Assembly: GCA_017633835.1 (NCBI GenBank)
Contig: JAGBOP010000023.1
Location: 1 to 18,240, forward strand
Source: a bacterium
Lineage (GTDB): Bacteria > Bacillota_I > Bacilli_A > Mycoplasmatales > Mycoplasmoidaceae
Reading direction: 5' to 3'
DNA length: 18,240 nt
Below are positions 16,821-18,240 of this stretch, in pieces. The notes beneath the pieces were generated by a model that made no database searches, had not been told where the DNA came from, and was given only the letters and a program-made list of their open reading frames with translations. Positions within the stretch are counted from its first letter, which is position 1. Each line of letters begins with the position of its first letter. The translations under genes were made by a program, and so were the position numbers.

Positions 16821-17696
16821 ATGGAAAAAAAGCATTATATTTTAGAAAATAAACCAACCAATAATGAACCATTAACCAGGCATTTAATTGCTTCAGCGTG
16901 AATCAGAATTGCAGCAAGATGCATTGACTTAATTGTGTTATTTTTCTTTTTATTTTTTACAGGAGCAGCCATCTTTTATCATGGCGTACCAGCGTTAACA
17001 AACAATAATGTTACTTATGCTCAATTCATTCCGATGATGTTTGGTAAAGATATTAGTTTATATAGTCACGAAATTACTAGTCAGTTCTTTGCGGGGTGAA
17101 AGTATTGTTTATATACGTGAGAAATCTTCTTGATGTGCTTTTTGTGGTTTGTGTTAATTCCATGGTGAACCAAGGGAAGAACATTAGGCAAAGCCATTTG
17201 CCAAATTACTACCATTAGTTTAACGCACCAAAATAATTATTGATATTTCTTATGAGCATTAATCAGAAAGGAATTCTTTTTATGAATGCTCATGGCAATT
17301 GCGTTAATCATTTATGGTTTTGTGTGCTTAGGATTAGGAGCAAAAGCTGCGAACTTTAATGTGACTTATATTCAAAGTTCAAACACCAATGGATTTAAAT
17401 CATTTAATGCAGTATATTTCTTTGTCTTCTTATTTAGTGTGATTGGTTTAATTGACTTCATTATTATCATCTGAATGTTCTTTAGTAGTCATAAGATGAA
17501 CATTCAAGATGATGCAAGTCATACTACTGTTGTTTATATTAAGCAACTACAAACTGAAATTAATGAAGCTAAAAAAGATGTCAAGATTGATCCAAAGAAA
17601 GTACATGCTAATGTTCTACCAGGGGAAGTAAACCAAAAGGAATTAGAAATTTTAATCCGGGATAGTGAAAAGAAGGATAAAAAACATGGAAAGTAA
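16821..17696 (+). CDS. RDD-family integral membrane protein
   Basis: A 291-residue membrane protein with many UGA Trp codons in its hydrophobic part. RDD hallmarks are visible: RIAARCIDLIVLFFFLFF in the first helix (about 29-46), WTKGRTLGKAICQI near 116-129, and the domain end MNIQDDASHTTVVYIKQ, where RDD proteins have a conserved D-x-x-x-x-T-x-V. Four or more transmembrane helices lie at about 36-55, 97-114, 154-172 and 200-222, followed by a charged cytoplasmic tail of about 65 residues. RDD proteins have been linked to ion or proton transport, but the role here is unknown. The ATG at 16821 follows AAAGAAGAA. Its end overlaps pcrA by 11 bases, so the two are cotranscribed. Confidence 0.8.
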
Positions 17697-18240
17697 TTGA
17701 TTTAATAATTTGAACGAACAACAACAAAAAGCCGTGAGTGCTTCAATGGGACCAGTAGCAGTTATTGCTGGAGCTGGGACAGGTAAAACCCACGTGTTAA
17801 CGTGTCGGTTTATCTACGTCGTTGAAAACTTTGGGTTATTACCAAAACGCATTTTAGCAGTTACTTTTACTAATAAAGCTGCTAACGAAATGCGAAGTAG
17901 AATTAAAGAAGCTATTCACCAATCTGACCTTGATTACATCTGCACTTTTCACTCCTTATGCGTTCGGATTTTACGTAGTGAAATTACTAGATTAAACCGT
18001 AATAAGAATTTCAACATTTTGGATGAAGAAGCTCAAACATCGTTATTAAAAGAAATTTATAAGGAAAAAGGAATTGCTACCAAAGATTTACCATTACGAA
18101 AAATGGTATATTTAATTGAAACCTGAAAAACTAAAGGATATAGTGAGGATTCAATTGATGATGTCTTAAATGAACATACTTATTATGGGTTTGCTACGAC
18201 TGATGCACTAAGAATTGCTTACAGTGTTTATGTAACTTAT
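17686..18240 (+). CDS. pcrA: UvrD/PcrA-type superfamily 1 DNA helicase, N-terminal 185 residues
   Basis: A 3'-5' DNA helicase acting in repair and replication fork maintenance; the gene runs off the right edge. The Q-motif region NLNEQQQKAV (about 8-17), Walker A GAGTGKT (29-35, K34), motif Ia VTFTNKAANEMR (59-70) and CTFHSLCVRILR (from about 86) are all present. The start is ATG 17686-17688, preceded by AGAAGGAT; the fifth codon is UGA (Trp), so under the standard code the gene would wrongly seem to start at the TTG at 17710. The start lies inside the 3' end of the RDD gene. PcrA and UvrD cannot be separated from the N-terminal part alone; a single such gene per genome is usual in mycoplasmas. 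Confidence 0.95.

Overview
The window reads as a stretch of AT-rich Mollicutes chromosome that uses genetic code 4. Nearly every long gene is interrupted by in-frame UGA at conserved tryptophan positions (Lon, LysRS, trigger factor, L1, L11, endonuclease IV, the aminopeptidases, the membrane proteins), while UGG is also used. With UGA read as Trp, all of these genes become full length and the window is almost completely coding, with no gene-free stretch above 300 bases. The order rplU-prp-rpmA-nfo-fur, with tig, lon and pcrA near by, recalls the Mycoplasma genitalium/pneumoniae lineage (MG232-MG236, MG238, MG239, MG244, from memory). I therefore favour a member of the Mycoplasmoides/pneumoniae group or a close gut or host-associated relative; the species is not identified.

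Layout. Positions 1-3608 hold a tandem array of three M17 leucyl aminopeptidase genes (the first cut by the window edge), each a separate unit; the two terminators that lie in the window share an outer stem. Positions 3609-5516 encode a large MATE-like membrane transporter. Positions 5665-6710 are the rplJ-rplL operon with an L10-type autoregulatory leader. Positions 6733-7095 hold a small HNH-motif protein whose reading frame is visible only under code 4. Positions 7204-9766 are the ATP-dependent protease lon under a CIRCE operator, followed upstream by tig (9833-11260) and lysS (11320-12864). Positions 12954-14143 are rplK-rplA. Positions 14247-15672 are nfo-fur, overlapping by 11 bases. Positions 15789-16752 are rplU-prp-rpmA with an L21-type leader. 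All of these lie on the minus strand. The only plus-strand genes are an RDD-family membrane protein (16821-17696) and the N-terminal part of a PcrA/UvrD helicase (17686 to the window end), separated from rplU by a short divergent promoter region.

How it fits together. The content is mostly housekeeping: ribosomal stalk and L1-stalk proteins, L21/L27 with the protease that trims L27, co-translational folding (trigger factor), stress proteolysis (Lon under HrcA/CIRCE), charging of tRNA-Lys, DNA repair (endonuclease IV, UvrD-type helicase), metal-type regulation (Fur family), and peptide breakdown to amino acids (PepA array), as expected in an organism that scavenges amino acids. I see no CRISPR array, no tRNA or rRNA gene, no transposase and no obvious new multi-gene system. 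The parts most worth a second look are the diverging PepA paralogues, the mutually exclusive helices around the rplJ leader and start codon, and the small HNH protein.
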